Source of the DNA: Caldanaerobius polysaccharolyticus DSM 13641
GTDB lineage: Bacteria; Bacillota; Thermoanaerobacteria; Thermoanaerobacterales; Caldanaerobiaceae
Assembly: GCF_000427425.1 (NCBI RefSeq)
Contig: NZ_KE386495.1
Location: 616,521 to 670,971, forward strand
Length of the DNA: 54,451 nucleotides
Direction of reading: 5' to 3'
Part shown: piece by piece, positions 11,265-20,151 of the stretch
Numbering within the stretch: position 1 is the stretch's first letter
How the letters are laid out: every line of letters starts with the position of its first letter
The notes under the pieces: model-generated
The model's database searches: none
What the model was told of the DNA's origin: nothing
What the model saw: only the letters and a program-made list of their open reading frames with translations
Made by a program: the position numbers and the translations under genes

Positions 11265-11287
11265 ACCCAGTGTACACTGGGTTTATT
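11260..11287. repeat. Perfect 28-bp palindrome between khpB and mnmE
   Basis: Each 14-bp half-site reads AATAAACCCAGTGT, immediately followed by its exact complement with no spacer. It includes the khpB stop codon and ends 18 bp before the mnmE start. There is no strong U-run after it, so it is a poor intrinsic terminator. It could be an RNA hairpin stabilising the upstream message, a weak terminator, or a dimeric regulator site. Confidence 0.8.
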
Positions 11288-11305
11288 AATTGGAGGAGTT
11301 TTATT

Positions 11306-12682
11306 ATGAATACAGACGATACGATATGCGCTATATCTACTCCCATAGGCGAGGGTGGTATAGGTATTGTGAGGATAAGTGGCCCTGAGGCTTTGGAGAT
11401 TTTAAGCAAAATATTCAGCGCGGGTAAAAAGGTCTTTGATTTTAAAAGCCATACGGTGCACCATGGTTTTATACTGGATCCTAAGGACGGTAAAGTCGTC
11501 GACGAGGTTTTGGTCACGTATATGAAAGCCCCTAAGACGTACACGAGGCAGGATGTGGTGGAGATAAACTGCCACGGAGGAGTTATGCCATTAAAGAAAG
11601 TCCTGGATCTGACCATATCGTGTGGTGCGAGGCTGGCTGAACCTGGGGAATTTACCCTTAGAGCTTTTGTAAATGGCAGAATTGACCTGTCTCAAGCTGA
11701 AGCCGTCATTGACCTCATACGCTCTAAGACTGATCTCTCCCATACGGCATCTATAAATCAATTAAGAGGCGGGATATCTGATAGGGTAAACGCCATTATT
11801 CAAAGGCTTTTGGATCTATACGCTCACATTGAGGCGTTGAACGACTTTCCTGAAGATGAGGTTGAGCCTTTGTACGATGGAGAAATACCTGACGTCATCG
11901 GGCAGTGCATGGAGCAGATTAGAGTCCTCCTTGATACTTACGATTCGGGGAGGATTTTAAGGGAAGGGTTAAATGTGGTCATCGTGGGTAAACCCAATGT
12001 AGGTAAGTCATCGCTTTTAAACGCTATCCTTAAAGAAAACAGAGCTATTGTGACGGATATACCAGGTACAACGAGAGATGCTATTGAGGAGTACGTCAAT
12101 ATAAAAGGCGTTCCAGTTAAGATAGTGGATACAGCAGGCATAAGGAGTACAAAAGACGTAGTAGAGAAAATAGGTGTAGAAAAGTCTTTGGAGTATTTAA
12201 ATAAAGCTGACCTGATATTGTTTGTGGTAGATGCCTCTGGGCCCATTGATGAATCGGATTTGAATATCATTGAGCATTTAAAGCGAAAAGAGGTTATTGT
12301 GGTAGTCAACAAGGTGGATCTTAGTGTGAACATTGAGGTAAAAAGATTAGAGCATCTGGGAGATGTGGTAGAGATATCAGCTAAGACCGGCGAGGGACTT
12401 GATCGCCTGTACGATTTGATATACAGCAGGGGATTTGAGCAGAAGGCATCCTCTGATGGCATTGCAAACAGGGTTTTTATAAATGCAAGGCATAGGTCTT
12501 TGCTCTCTCATGCCCTTGAATCGCTGGAAAATTGCAAGGCTACTTTTGGCAATGGTCTTCCAATGGATTTTGTGTCGATTGATTTAAAGTCGGCTATTGA
12601 TTCTCTCGGCGAAATAACAGGCCGTGTGGTATCAGATGAAGTCCTTCACAACATTTTTGATAGATTCTGCATAGGAAAGTAG
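11306..12682 (+). CDS. mnmE: tRNA modification GTPase MnmE (TrmE)
   Basis: This 458-residue enzyme works with MnmG to make 5-substituted (carboxymethylaminomethyl-type) uridine at the tRNA wobble position. The N-terminal formyl-THF-binding domain begins DTICAISTPIGEGGIGIVRISG. The G domain shows GKPNVGKSSLLN, DIPGTTRDAIEE, DTAGIR and NKVDL. The essential C-terminal CIGK box ends the protein. The ATG at 11306 has GGAGGAG upstream; an earlier in-frame start falls within the palindrome and is unlikely. Confidence 0.97.
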   Translation: MNTDDTICAISTPIGEGGIGIVRISGPEALEILSKIFSAGKKVFDFKSHTVHHGFILDPKDGKVVDEVLVTYMKAPKTYTRQDVVEINCHGGVMPLKKVLDLTISCGARLAEPGEFTLRAFVNGRIDLSQAEAVIDLIRSKTDLSHTASINQLRGGISDRVNAIIQRLLDLYAHIEALNDFPEDEVEPLYDGEIPDVIGQCMEQIRVLLDTYDSGRILREGLNVVIVGKPNVGKSSLLNAILKENRAIVTDIPGTTRDAIEEYVNIKGVPVKIVDTAGIRSTKDVVEKIGVEKSLEYLNKADLILFVVDASGPIDESDLNIIEHLKRKEVIVVVNKVDLSVNIEVKRLEHLGDVVEISAKTGEGLDRLYDLIYSRGFEQKASSDGIANRVFINARHRSLLSHALESLENCKATFGNGLPMDFVSIDLKSAIDSLGEITGRVVSDEVLHNIFDRFCIGK

Positions 12683-12692
12683 GTGATTAAAG

Positions 12693-14567
12693 ATGTATTC
12701 AGCAGGATACTACGACGTTGTGGTGATAGGGGCCGGTCACGCCGGATGTGAAGCTGCTTTGGCAGCTGCCAGGCTGGGACTTAAGACACTGGTTGTCACC
12801 ATAAGCCTGGAAGGGATAGCTATGATGGCGTGCAATCCTTCTATAGGAGGCCCTGCTAAGACAAACCTTGTAAGGGAAGTGGACGCGCTGGGAGGCGAAA
12901 TGGCCGTAAACACCGATAAAGCCATGATACAGGTGAGGACCTTAAATACAGGCAAAGGCCCTGCTGTAAGGGCTTTGAGAGCTCAGTGTGACAAAAAGCG
13001 TTATCAAAGCGAGATGAAGAAGACCCTGGAGAGGCAGGAAAACCTGGATTTAAAGCAGGATGAAGTCGTAAAAATATTTGTAAACGACGGGTGTGTGAGC
13101 GGTGTGCTCTTAAAGTACGGTGCCAGGTACGATACAAAAGCCGTTATAGTTGCTACGGGAACGTATTTAAAAGGCAGGATAATTATAGGGGATATAAACT
13201 ACAGCGGCGGACCTAATGGCCTTTTTCCAGCTAATGAGCTGTCTAAATGTCTTGAAGAGTTAGGCTTTAAGTTGAGGAGGTTTAAAACGGGGACACCTGC
13301 CAGGGTGGATAAAAGGACTGTTGACTTTAGCAAGATGATTCCTCAACCAGGAGATGCAAAGGTCACTCCTTTTTCTTTTTTAAACGATGGACTCAATATA
13401 CCTCAGGTGCCCTGTTGGCTCACTTATACCAATGAGCACACCCACAACGTTATAAGGGAGAACATCCACCTTTCTCCGCTTTACAGCGGTGCTATAAAAG
13501 GGGTGGGACCCCGATACTGTCCCTCTATAGAAGATAAAGTTATGAAATTTCCCGATAAAAAAAGCCATCAAATATTTATTGAGCCTGAAGGCCTGGAGAC
13601 ATATGAAATGTATGTTCAAGGAATGTCCACGAGTATGCCTGAAGAGGTGCAGGTAAATTTTTTAAGGACTGTAAGTGGTTTGGAAAACGTCAAAATAATG
13701 AGAACCGCTTATGCCATCGAGTACGATTGCATTGACTCTACAAAGCTTAAGCATACGCTGGAATCAAAAGAAATAGGCGGCCTGTACTTTGCCGGTCAGA
13801 TAAATGGAACCTCAGGCTATGAAGAAGCTGCAGCTCAAGGCATTATAGCTGGCATTAATGCAGCGCTGAAAATCAAGGGCTTACCGCCTTTTATTCTCGA
13901 TAGATCTGATTCGTATATAGGCACTTTGATTGACGATCTGGTAACAAAGGGGACTAATGAGCCGTACAGAATGCTTACGTCGAGATCTGAGTATCGGCTT
14001 TTGTTAAGGCAGGATAACGCCGATTTGAGGTTGACAGAAAGAGGATATGAGATAGGACTTGTGTCCCGTGAAAGGTATGAAAAGTTTATGGGGAAAAAGG
14101 CCCATATTGAGCAGGAGATACAGAGGCTAAAATCTACCAGGGTGTCGCCATCTCCCCGCGTATGCGAATATCTCGATAAAGTGGGAAGCGCGCCCATAAG
14201 CAGCGGGATAACCTTGTATGAATTGCTGAAGAGACCTGAGATAAATTATGATTCGCTGGCCCAGATAGATGAGGAAAGGCCTATATTGACGCCTGCAGAA
14301 GCTGAAGAAGTGGAAATACAGGTAAAATACGAAGGGTATATAAAAAAACAACTGCAGCAGGTAGAGCAGTTTAAAAAACTGGAAGGAAAGAGATTGCCTT
14401 CTGATATCGACTACTCTAAAATATACGGGTTAAGCCTTGAGGCAAGGCAAAAATTAAATGATATAAAGCCTGTGTCTATTGGCCAAGCGTCCAGGATATC
14501 TGGCGTATCGCCGGCGGATATAGCTGTGCTGTTGGTTTATTTGGAGAAAGGCAGGAAAAAGGAATGA
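12693..14567 (+). CDS. mnmG: tRNA uridine-5-carboxymethylaminomethyl modification enzyme MnmG (GidA)
   Basis: This FAD enzyme, 624 residues, is the partner of MnmE. The FAD-binding [20 protein letters not shown] is near the N-terminus. The conserved [14 protein letters not shown] segment contains a catalytic cysteine, and [17 protein letters not shown] is the second family signature. The C-terminal tRNA/MnmE-binding helices are present, so the protein looks complete. It ends with an ATGA overlap into rsmG. Confidence 0.97.
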   Translation: MYSAGYYDVVVIGAGHAGCEAALAAARLGLKTLVVTISLEGIAMMACNPSIGGPAKTNLVREVDALGGEMAVNTDKAMIQVRTLNTGKGPAVRALRAQCDKKRYQSEMKKTLERQENLDLKQDEVVKIFVNDGCVSGVLLKYGARYDTKAVIVATGTYLKGRIIIGDINYSGGPNGLFPANELSKCLEELGFKLRRFKTGTPARVDKRTVDFSKMIPQPGDAKVTPFSFLNDGLNIPQVPCWLTYTNEHTHNVIRENIHLSPLYSGAIKGVGPRYCPSIEDKVMKFPDKKSHQIFIEPEGLETYEMYVQGMSTSMPEEVQVNFLRTVSGLENVKIMRTAYAIEYDCIDSTKLKHTLESKEIGGLYFAGQINGTSGYEEAAAQGIIAGINAALKIKGLPPFILDRSDSYIGTLIDDLVTKGTNEPYRMLTSRSEYRLLLRQDNADLRLTERGYEIGLVSRERYEKFMGKKAHIEQEIQRLKSTRVSPSPRVCEYLDKVGSAPISSGITLYELLKRPEINYDSLAQIDEERPILTPAEAEEVEIQVKYEGYIKKQLQQVEQFKKLEGKRLPSDIDYSKIYGLSLEARQKLNDIKPVSIGQASRISGVSPADIAVLLVYLEKGRKKE

Positions 14568-15283
14568 ATGAAGTCGTTGACGTCCTCTACAGCACCTGTA
14601 GGGAATTAGGCGTAAGTTTGGAAGAGTTTCACGTGAAACAATTATTAGAGTACATGGAATTGATAAAAGACTGGAATAAAAAAGTTAACCTAACGCGCAT
14701 AACCGATGACAGAGAGATGATGGTAAAGCACTTTGCCGATTCCCTTGCTATTGTAGGGATAGAGACATTACCTCACGAAGGGAAAGGGATAGATGTAGGA
14801 ACAGGAGCAGGGTTTCCCGGGATTCCACTGAAAATTTATTACCCTGGTATCCAAATGACGCTTCTCGACTCGTTGAAAAAGAGGATTGATTTTTTATCCG
14901 AAGTTATAAGACGCCTTGGCTTAAAGGACGTGGAGCTGGTGCATGGGAGGGCAGAAGACGTGGCCAAAGAAAAGGCTCATCGTCAAGTTTATGACTTCTG
15001 CTTTTCTCGTGCCGTAGCCCCTTTAAATGTCCTGTGTGAGTATTGCCTTCCCTTTGTAAAGATTGGCGGAACGATGATGGCTATGAAGGGGAGGAATGTG
15101 GCAGATGAACTTAAAGAGTCAAAAAAAGCGATGGAACTGCTGGGTGGAAAGCTGTTAAAGGTGGTAGAATATAAATTACCGCCAGATATTGTGCACTGTG
15201 TTGTGATTATAAAAAAGGTCAAACCGACCCCTGATAAGTACCCGAGAAAAGCAGGCATACCGGTGAAATCACCTTTAAAGTAA
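14564..15283 (+). CDS. rsmG: 16S rRNA (guanine-527-N7)-methyltransferase RsmG (GidB)
   Basis: This 239-residue SAM-dependent methyltransferase has the family motif I as [16 protein letters not shown] near residue 75, and [10 protein letters not shown] and FSRAVAPL downstream. Loss of the enzyme in other bacteria gives low-level streptomycin resistance. Translation is coupled to mnmG by an ATGA overlap. A parS site is embedded in its coding sequence, encoding FHVKQ at about residues 22-26. Confidence 0.96.
   Translation: MNEVVDVLYSTCRELGVSLEEFHVKQLLEYMELIKDWNKKVNLTRITDDREMMVKHFADSLAIVGIETLPHEGKGIDVGTGAGFPGIPLKIYYPGIQMTLLDSLKKRIDFLSEVIRRLGLKDVELVHGRAEDVAKEKAHRQVYDFCFSRAVAPLNVLCEYCLPFVKIGGTMMAMKGRNVADELKESKKAMELLGGKLLKVVEYKLPPDIVHCVVIIKKVKPTPDKYPRKAGIPVKSPLK
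14625..14640. promoter_or_regulatory. parS: parS centromere site (15/16 match), inside rsmG
   Basis: AGTTTCACGTGAAACA matches the B. subtilis consensus TGTTTCACGTGAAACA in 15 of 16 positions, with an intact palindromic core. It lies about 3.5 kb upstream of parB (Spo0J), whose product would nucleate here and spread. The location in rsmG close to oriC is as expected for Firmicutes. Confidence 0.93.
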
Positions 15284-15293
15284 AGGTATTTTT
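15271..15293 (+). terminator. Weak hairpin at the end of rsmG
   Basis: ACCTTTA and TAAAGGT form a 7-bp stem with an AAG loop, followed by ATTTTTG. It overlaps the rsmG stop codon. The stem is A/T-rich, so termination is probably inefficient, but a separate noc transcript downstream is plausible. Confidence 0.4.
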
Positions 15294-15378
15294 GTAGGAA
15301 ATAAAGAAGGAATTTCCAAAAATGTATAGAATATAATATATAGTTATGAAATGTAAGAATTTTAAAGAGGTGATAGCT

Positions 15379-16179
15379 GTGGGCCATGTGGCGATTCAGA
15401 ATGAGGTAGAGTATATACCTATACACATGATATTGCCTAACCCTTATCAACCGAGAAAGCATTTTAGCGACAGCAGTTTGGAAGAATTAAAAAACTCTAT
15501 TTTGACTTACGGAGTGTTGCAGCCTATAAGCGTTAGAAAAATTGCCGAAGACAGGTACGAGCTGATAGCCGGTGAGAGAAGGCTTAGGGCTTCCAAACTG
15601 GCCGGAATGGAAGTCATTCCAGCAGTAGTGTTGAAGGCAGACGATGTGGATTCAGCTGTAATCGCCCTTATAGAAAACCTTCAGCGAGAAGATTTAAATT
15701 TTTTGGAAGAAGCAGAAGGCTACCTTAACCTTTTGGACAATTACCATTTTACTCAGGAAGAGTTAGCTCAGAAAATCGGCAAAAGCCAGTCTACTATAGC
15801 GAATAAAATAAGGCTTTTAAAGCTTTCGCCAGAGGTTCTTGAGGTCATTAAAAGTAATAATTTGACAGAAAGGCACGCCAGGGCTTTGCTGCGCCTAAGT
15901 GATACTAAAACCCAGTTAAACGTGTTAAAGCAGGTGGTAAAGAGAAAATTAAACGTAAAAGAGACCGAAGCGCTTATCAACAGGATTCTGGATTCACTGC
16001 AAAACAAAGAAAAATTGGAAAAGAAAAGAAAGCTGATAAAGGCATTAAAGGATGTTCGAATATATATAAATACCATTAAGCAAGCGGTAGATCTTATGAA
16101 TAAAAACGGAGTTAAAGCGGTCTTAAGTCAGGTAGATAGTGATGATTATGTAGAGTTTATTGTCAGGATTTCTCGGTAA
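15379..16179 (+). CDS. noc: Nucleoid occlusion protein Noc (ParB family)
   Basis: This 266-residue ParB paralogue has an N-terminal CTPase/ParB box (IAGERRLRASKLAGMEVIPAVV and ALIENLQREDLN), then a helix-turn-helix (TQEELAQKIGKSQSTIANKIRLL) and a basic C-terminal dimerisation region. Its position after rsmG, separate from parA-parB, is that of Noc, which prevents septation over the nucleoid. The start is GTG 15379 with AGAGGTGAT upstream. An ATG 33 bp earlier lacks a ribosome site. Its 3' end overlaps the convergent GAF gene by 17 bp. Confidence 0.9.
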   Translation: MGHVAIQNEVEYIPIHMILPNPYQPRKHFSDSSLEELKNSILTYGVLQPISVRKIAEDRYELIAGERRLRASKLAGMEVIPAVVLKADDVDSAVIALIENLQREDLNFLEEAEGYLNLLDNYHFTQEELAQKIGKSQSTIANKIRLLKLSPEVLEVIKSNNLTERHARALLRLSDTKTQLNVLKQVVKRKLNVKETEALINRILDSLQNKEKLEKKRKLIKALKDVRIYINTIKQAVDLMNKNGVKAVLSQVDSDDYVEFIVRISR

Positions 16180-16630
16180 TTTCTCTTAATATATCTTCTA
16201 AGAATTCCCTGTCGCATTCATCAAAAGCTGAAAGCTCATCGCTATCTATGTCTATCTCTCCTATGATTTCACCGCTTTTATTGTATAAAGGTACTACGAT
16301 TTCAGACCTAGTCTCGATGCTACATGCCAGGTAGTTGCTTTCTTTTGATACATCATCTACGATTATAGCCCTCTTTTGAGCCACAGCGCTGCCACATACG
16401 CCCTGGCCAATTTTAATTTTTTGGTGTTGGGTGGGTTTACCTAGATATGGTCCCAGTTGCAATACGCCATCTCTTAGGAAATAAAAACCCACCCAATTGT
16501 AATAAGGTATGTTCTGTTTTAATAGTTTGACGATCTCACTATAAACTTCATGTTCACTGGTTTTTGATATGATGTATTTAGCCTTTTCGCTCAGATCTGC
16601 AAACAGCGCTTTTTTTTCGCTGACATTCAT
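16163..16630 (-). CDS. GAF-domain protein, free methionine-(R)-sulfoxide reductase-like
   Basis: This single GAF domain of 155 residues has the fRMsr pattern: NWVGFYFL, LQLGPYLGKP, GQGVCGSAV, a LACSIETRSEIVVPL segment and GEIDIDSDELSAF. The enzyme family reduces free Met-R-sulfoxide using cysteines equivalent to E. coli C84, C94 and C118. C79 and C103 here match the last two, but the C84 position is His69. It may use another resolving partner or may have become a sensor. It is encoded on the lagging strand, convergent with noc. Confidence 0.82.
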   Translation of the reverse strand: MNVSEKKALFADLSEKAKYIISKTSEHEVYSEIVKLLKQNIPYYNWVGFYFLRDGVLQLGPYLGKPTQHQKIKIGQGVCGSAVAQKRAIIVDDVSKESNYLACSIETRSEIVVPLYNKSGEIIGEIDIDSDELSAFDECDREFLEDILREITEKS

Positions 16631-16678
16631 AAGATCAACTCCTCTCTTATCGATTATATCACAGGGTCTTTTAACTGG

Positions 16679-16963
16679 TCAAAACTTGTTAAATAAAAGT
16701 GCCAGCCCTACTACGATAAATGCTATTCCTGACCCCATTTGAATCAGATTTTGAGGAAGGTATTTGTTTATAAAAGTGCCACCTATCACGCCGATGAAGG
16801 CACTTAAAATCAGAGCTAGAGACGCACCTATATAAACCCCCAGCCTGTTATTGTACTTGCTGGCCAACAACATGGTAGATAGTTGGGTTTTATCTCCCAG
16901 CTCAGCTAGAAAAACCAGAAAAAAGGACAATATCACTTCTCTGTGCATATGGTCACACCTCAC
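16679..16963 (-). CDS. Half-size TMEM165/GDT1 (UPF0016) family membrane protein
   Basis: This 94-residue protein has three predicted membrane segments and one copy of the family signature in FLAELGDKTQLSTMLLA. Eukaryotic members have two such halves and move Mn2+/Ca2+/H+, and the acidic ExGD residues are essential. Single-motif bacterial proteins must dimerise to make a full transporter. The start is GTG, overlapping the stop of the upstream membrane gene, so the two are translationally coupled. The transported ion is not deducible here. Confidence 0.85.
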   Translation of the reverse strand: MRCDHMHREVILSFFLVFLAELGDKTQLSTMLLASKYNNRLGVYIGASLALILSAFIGVIGGTFINKYLPQNLIQMGSGIAFIVVGLALLFNKF

Positions 16964-17253
16964 TTTTTAACTGATAGTTTCAAGACATTTTTCGATATTT
17001 TCTTCTTTTGTTTCACGTGAAACAGTGCTATAATATACACCAGATAGCGTGCCAATATGGTAGCGGAAAACAGAGATGATGCGAAGGGATATAAAACTTC
17101 GTCAATATCCAGAGCGCGAAAGAGGTATATGTGCAGTAAAGCAGGAGCGGATATCACGCCTCTTAAGGGAATTTGGATGGGATTCAACACGGCAGCCCAC
17201 GAGAAAAACATCCACATCAACAAAATGTACAAAAATTTTCCTTTTTTCATCAT
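16960..17253 (-). CDS. Small uncharacterised membrane protein
   Basis: I do not recognise this 97-residue protein. It has a positive N-terminus (MMKKGKFLYILLMWMFFSW), two or three hydrophobic segments and a basic C-terminal tail (HVKQKKKISKNVLKLSVKK). ATG 17253 has AAAAGGTG seven bases upstream. Its stop overlaps the start of the GDT1-like gene, so the products may act together. A perfect parS site is embedded in its C-terminal coding region, so its sequence is constrained by chromosome segregation as well as by protein function. Confidence 0.65.
   Translation of the reverse strand: MMKKGKFLYILLMWMFFSWAAVLNPIQIPLRGVISAPALLHIYLFRALDIDEVLYPFASSLFSATILARYLVYIIALFHVKQKKKISKNVLKLSVKK
17009..17024. 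promoter_or_regulatory. parS: parS centromere site (perfect 16/16)
   Basis: TGTTTCACGTGAAACA is identical to the B. subtilis parS consensus. It lies about 310 bp upstream of parA, inside the 3' part of a divergent membrane-protein gene. ParB nucleated here could spread over the parA promoter, giving a simple route to autoregulation of parAB. Confidence 0.96.
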
Positions 17254-17335
17254 TTTTTTACACCTTTTAAGACTTGTTTTATTCATGTATATTTAGCTAT
17301 GATAAAAAGTATGTTACAAAGCGGGTTAGATATTT

Positions 17336-18109
17336 ATGGGAAAAATATTGGCTATTGCAAATCAAAAAGGCGGTGTAGGCAAGAGCACGACGGTTATAAA
17401 TCTGGGGGCAGCCCTGGGCCTTAAAGGGAAGAAGGTCTTAATTGTGGACATGGATCCCCAGGGCAACGCCACCAGCGGTCTTGGCATTGATAAGGCCAGT
17501 AATGAGATTACTGTATACGATGTGATTGCGGGAAAAGCGCCATGGGAGAAAGCCATAATAAAGACCAGCTATGATAATCTATACCTCTTGCCTTCCGACG
17601 TAAATTTGGCGGGTGCCGAAGTGGAACTGGTTGACGTCGCTAAGAGAGAACATAAGTTAAAAGCGGCCATTGAGCCTATAAAAGAGAGATTTGACTATAT
17701 ACTCATTGATTGCCCGCCATCGCTAGGGCTTTTGACTATAAATGCACTGGCGGCATGTGATGGGGTTATTGTGCCTATACAATGTGAATATTTTGCCATG
17801 GAAGGAGTGGCGCAGCTTCTAAACACGTTAAAAATCGTCCAGAAGCATATTAACGAGCATTTGACCGTAGAGGGTGTGTTGCTCACTATGTACGATGGTA
17901 GGACGAATCTTTCTGTACAGGTAGCCGAGCAGATTAAAAAGCATTTTGGCAGTAAGGTTTATAGATCTGTGATACCAAGAAACATAAGGCTAGGCGAAGC
18001 GCCCAGTTACGGTATGCCGATTCAATACTACAGCCCAAGGTCAAAAGGCTCTGAAGCTTATAATGACCTTGCCGCTGAAATACTGGAGAGGGATGTGAGA
18101 GATGAATAG
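17336..18109 (+). CDS. parA: Chromosome partitioning ATPase ParA (Soj)
   Basis: This 257-residue deviant Walker ATPase has KGGVGKSTTVINLGAALG at the N-terminus, DMDPQGNATSGLG as Walker A', and DYILIDCPPSLGLLT as Walker B. In spore formers Soj regulates DnaA and, with Spo0J, organises the origin. The ribosome site is weak (AGCGGG about ten bases away). A possible promoter (TTGTTT, 18 bp, TATGAT) lies just upstream. It overlaps parB by eight bases. Confidence 0.96.
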   Translation: MGKILAIANQKGGVGKSTTVINLGAALGLKGKKVLIVDMDPQGNATSGLGIDKASNEITVYDVIAGKAPWEKAIIKTSYDNLYLLPSDVNLAGAEVELVDVAKREHKLKAAIEPIKERFDYILIDCPPSLGLLTINALAACDGVIVPIQCEYFAMEGVAQLLNTLKIVQKHINEHLTVEGVLLTMYDGRTNLSVQVAEQIKKHFGSKVYRSVIPRNIRLGEAPSYGMPIQYYSPRSKGSEAYNDLAAEILERDVRDE

Positions 18110-18941
18110 AAGGGGTTTAGGAAAAGGCCTTGAAGCGCTGTTGCCTCGAGGAATGGAAGATGAAAACGAGATTCAGTATATTGACGTGGACAAGATACGT
18201 TCCAACAAGTCACAACCTAGGAAATACTTTGACGAGCGCAGTTTAAAAGAGCTGGCCGATTCCATAAAAGAACACGGCATGATTCAACCTGTAATAGTAA
18301 AGGCTCAAGGCGGCGGATATGTGATAATAGCAGGGGAGAGAAGGTGGAGGGCAGCCAGGCTGCTAGGCATGAAGGAGATACCTGCTGTTGTGAAAAACGT
18401 AAGCGATGAAGAAGTGCTGCAGCTGGCATTAATCGAAAACTTGCAGAGAGAGGATTTAAACCCCATAGAGGAGGCCATGGCGTATAAGGCCTTAATAGAG
18501 GAACACGGCATGACCCAAGAGGATGTTTCACAAAGGATAGGGAAGAGCAGATCTGCCATCGCTAACAGTATAAGGCTTTTGAACCTTGACCAACGCGTGA
18601 TTGATTACCTTATTACAGGGGAGTTGACTACAGGACATGCTAGGGCTTTGTTATCACTGGAAGAAGGAGATGCCCAGTTTGAGGCAGCTAAAAAAGTCAT
18701 CAAAGAGGGCTTGAATGTCAGGCAAACAGAAAGCCTGGTAAAGAGGATGTTAAGTGGGCCTAGCAAAAATAAAAGGGTAAATGAAAGCAATACCACTTAT
18801 AGGTTTATACAGGAAGACATGGAGAAGGCATTGGGGACCAAGATAACGATAAAGAAAAGCAAAAACAAAGGCAGAATAGAGATAGAGTTTTATTCAGATG
18901 AAGACCTCCAGCGAATTTACGAGTATCTGTGTAACAGGTGA
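18102..18941 (+). CDS. parB: Chromosome partitioning protein ParB (Spo0J)
   Basis: This 279-residue CTP-dependent DNA clamp has the box II region IAGERRWRAARLLGMKEIPAVV and ALIENLQREDLNPIEEA, then a helix-turn-helix (TQEDVSQRIGKSRSAIANSIRLL) and a C-terminal dimerisation domain. It loads at the two parS sites nearby. The start overlaps the parA stop, with GAGAGGGATG upstream. It is closely related in layout to noc 2 kb upstream, consistent with the known duplication origin of Noc. Confidence 0.96.
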   Translation: MNRRGLGKGLEALLPRGMEDENEIQYIDVDKIRSNKSQPRKYFDERSLKELADSIKEHGMIQPVIVKAQGGGYVIIAGERRWRAARLLGMKEIPAVVKNVSDEEVLQLALIENLQREDLNPIEEAMAYKALIEEHGMTQEDVSQRIGKSRSAIANSIRLLNLDQRVIDYLITGELTTGHARALLSLEEGDAQFEAAKKVIKEGLNVRQTESLVKRMLSGPSKNKRVNESNTTYRFIQEDMEKALGTKITIKKSKNKGRIEIEFYSDEDLQRIYEYLCNR

Positions 18942-18994
18942 AGCTGTGCATAATATAATGGTTTAGTAAAGGAAATCTATGGGGGGCTTGATCT

Positions 18995-20140
18995 GTGATA
19001 TACCTGGATAATGCAGCTACATCATGGCCAAAACCGCAGAGCGTATATAACGAGGTGTACGATACCATGGTCAAATGCGGTGCAAATCCAGGGAGAGGTA
19101 GCCATAGACTATCTTTAGAAGCATCGCGCATTGTCTACAGTACGAGAGAGAGACTGGCTAAGTTTTTAAACGCCAGCAGCTCTATGAATATATCGTTTAC
19201 GTTAAACTGTACCATGGCCTTAAATACAGCGATAAAAGGGGTTTTAAAAGAAGGAGACCACGTGTTGATCACATCTATGGAGCATAACTCGGTTGTAAGG
19301 CCATTAAATGCGTTAAAAACTAAGGGAATTAGCTATGATATTGTATGGTGCAGTAAAGAAGGCCTTTTAGATCCTGATGACGTGAGAAAAGCTATAAAAA
19401 GCAATACAAAGCTTATAATAACCACCATGGCATCCAATGTCTGCGGGGCCTTGATGCCTGTAGAGGATATATGTTCTATCGCTGGGACCAATGGCATAAT
19501 ATACCTTGTGGATGCAGCTCAAGGTCTAGGGTCGATAAATTTGGATGTGAAAAAATGGGGTATAGACATGGTGGCTTTTCCAGGGCATAAAGGCCTTTTA
19601 GGTCCCCAAGGCACCGGTGGGCTGTACGTAAAAAGTGGATTGAGATTAAATACCATTATAGAAGGAGGCACAGGCAGTCACTCTGATTTAGATGAGCAGC
19701 CTCAAGAGCTACCTGATAAACTAGAAAGCGGCACACTTAACACTCCCGGCATTGCGGGATTGGGAGCAGGTGTTAAGTATATTCAAGAAAATGGCATAGA
19801 AAAAATACGGGCTCACGAGATTTACCTGACACAGTGCCTTATAGAAGGGCTAAAAGGTATAAAAGGCGTTGTGATCTATGGCCCTGTGGACAGTAAAGAG
19901 AGGATCGGAGTGGTGAGTGCTAATATCGATAACGTGGATTCTACATTGGTGGGGCATATACTGGATTCCAGATATGGGATAGCTACGAGAAGCGGTTTGC
20001 ATTGTTCGATTTTGGCCCACAAGACCATGGGCACGGAAAAGCAAGGGACGGTCAGATTTAGCATCGGGCCATTTAATACCCTTGACGAAATCAATTATAC
20101 CATAAAAGCTGTATACGAAATCGCTAAAAATTTTGCATAG
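18995..20140 (+). CDS. Cysteine desulfurase-like class V PLP enzyme
   Basis: The 381 residues have the fold-type I layout. YLDNAATSWPKP starts the protein, the PLP aspartate is in IYLVDAAQGLGS, the Schiff-base lysine is about K199 in GHKGLLGPQG, and the catalytic cysteine is about C337 in SGLHCSILAHKTMG. This resembles the standalone NifS/SufS-like group that includes many Firmicute proteins annotated as cysteine desulfurase. No scaffold gene is next to it, so sulfur transfer to a specific pathway is unproven. The GTG start follows GGGGGG. Confidence 0.88.
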   Translation: MIYLDNAATSWPKPQSVYNEVYDTMVKCGANPGRGSHRLSLEASRIVYSTRERLAKFLNASSSMNISFTLNCTMALNTAIKGVLKEGDHVLITSMEHNSVVRPLNALKTKGISYDIVWCSKEGLLDPDDVRKAIKSNTKLIITTMASNVCGALMPVEDICSIAGTNGIIYLVDAAQGLGSINLDVKKWGIDMVAFPGHKGLLGPQGTGGLYVKSGLRLNTIIEGGTGSHSDLDEQPQELPDKLESGTLNTPGIAGLGAGVKYIQENGIEKIRAHEIYLTQCLIEGLKGIKGVVIYGPVDSKERIGVVSANIDNVDSTLVGHILDSRYGIATRSGLHCSILAHKTMGTEKQGTVRFSIGPFNTLDEINYTIKAVYEIAKNFA

Positions 20141-20151
20141 GAGGTTAAGCA

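Noticed and set aside
14810-14830. TTTCCCGGGATT in rsmG resembling a Noc binding site
   Set aside because: It encodes the conserved GFPGIP methyltransferase motif and departs from the NBS palindrome at its end. Coincidence is more likely.
15379-16179. Second ParB copy rather than Noc
   Set aside because: Its position after rsmG and its separation from parA match Noc; parB proper is adjacent to parA at 18102.
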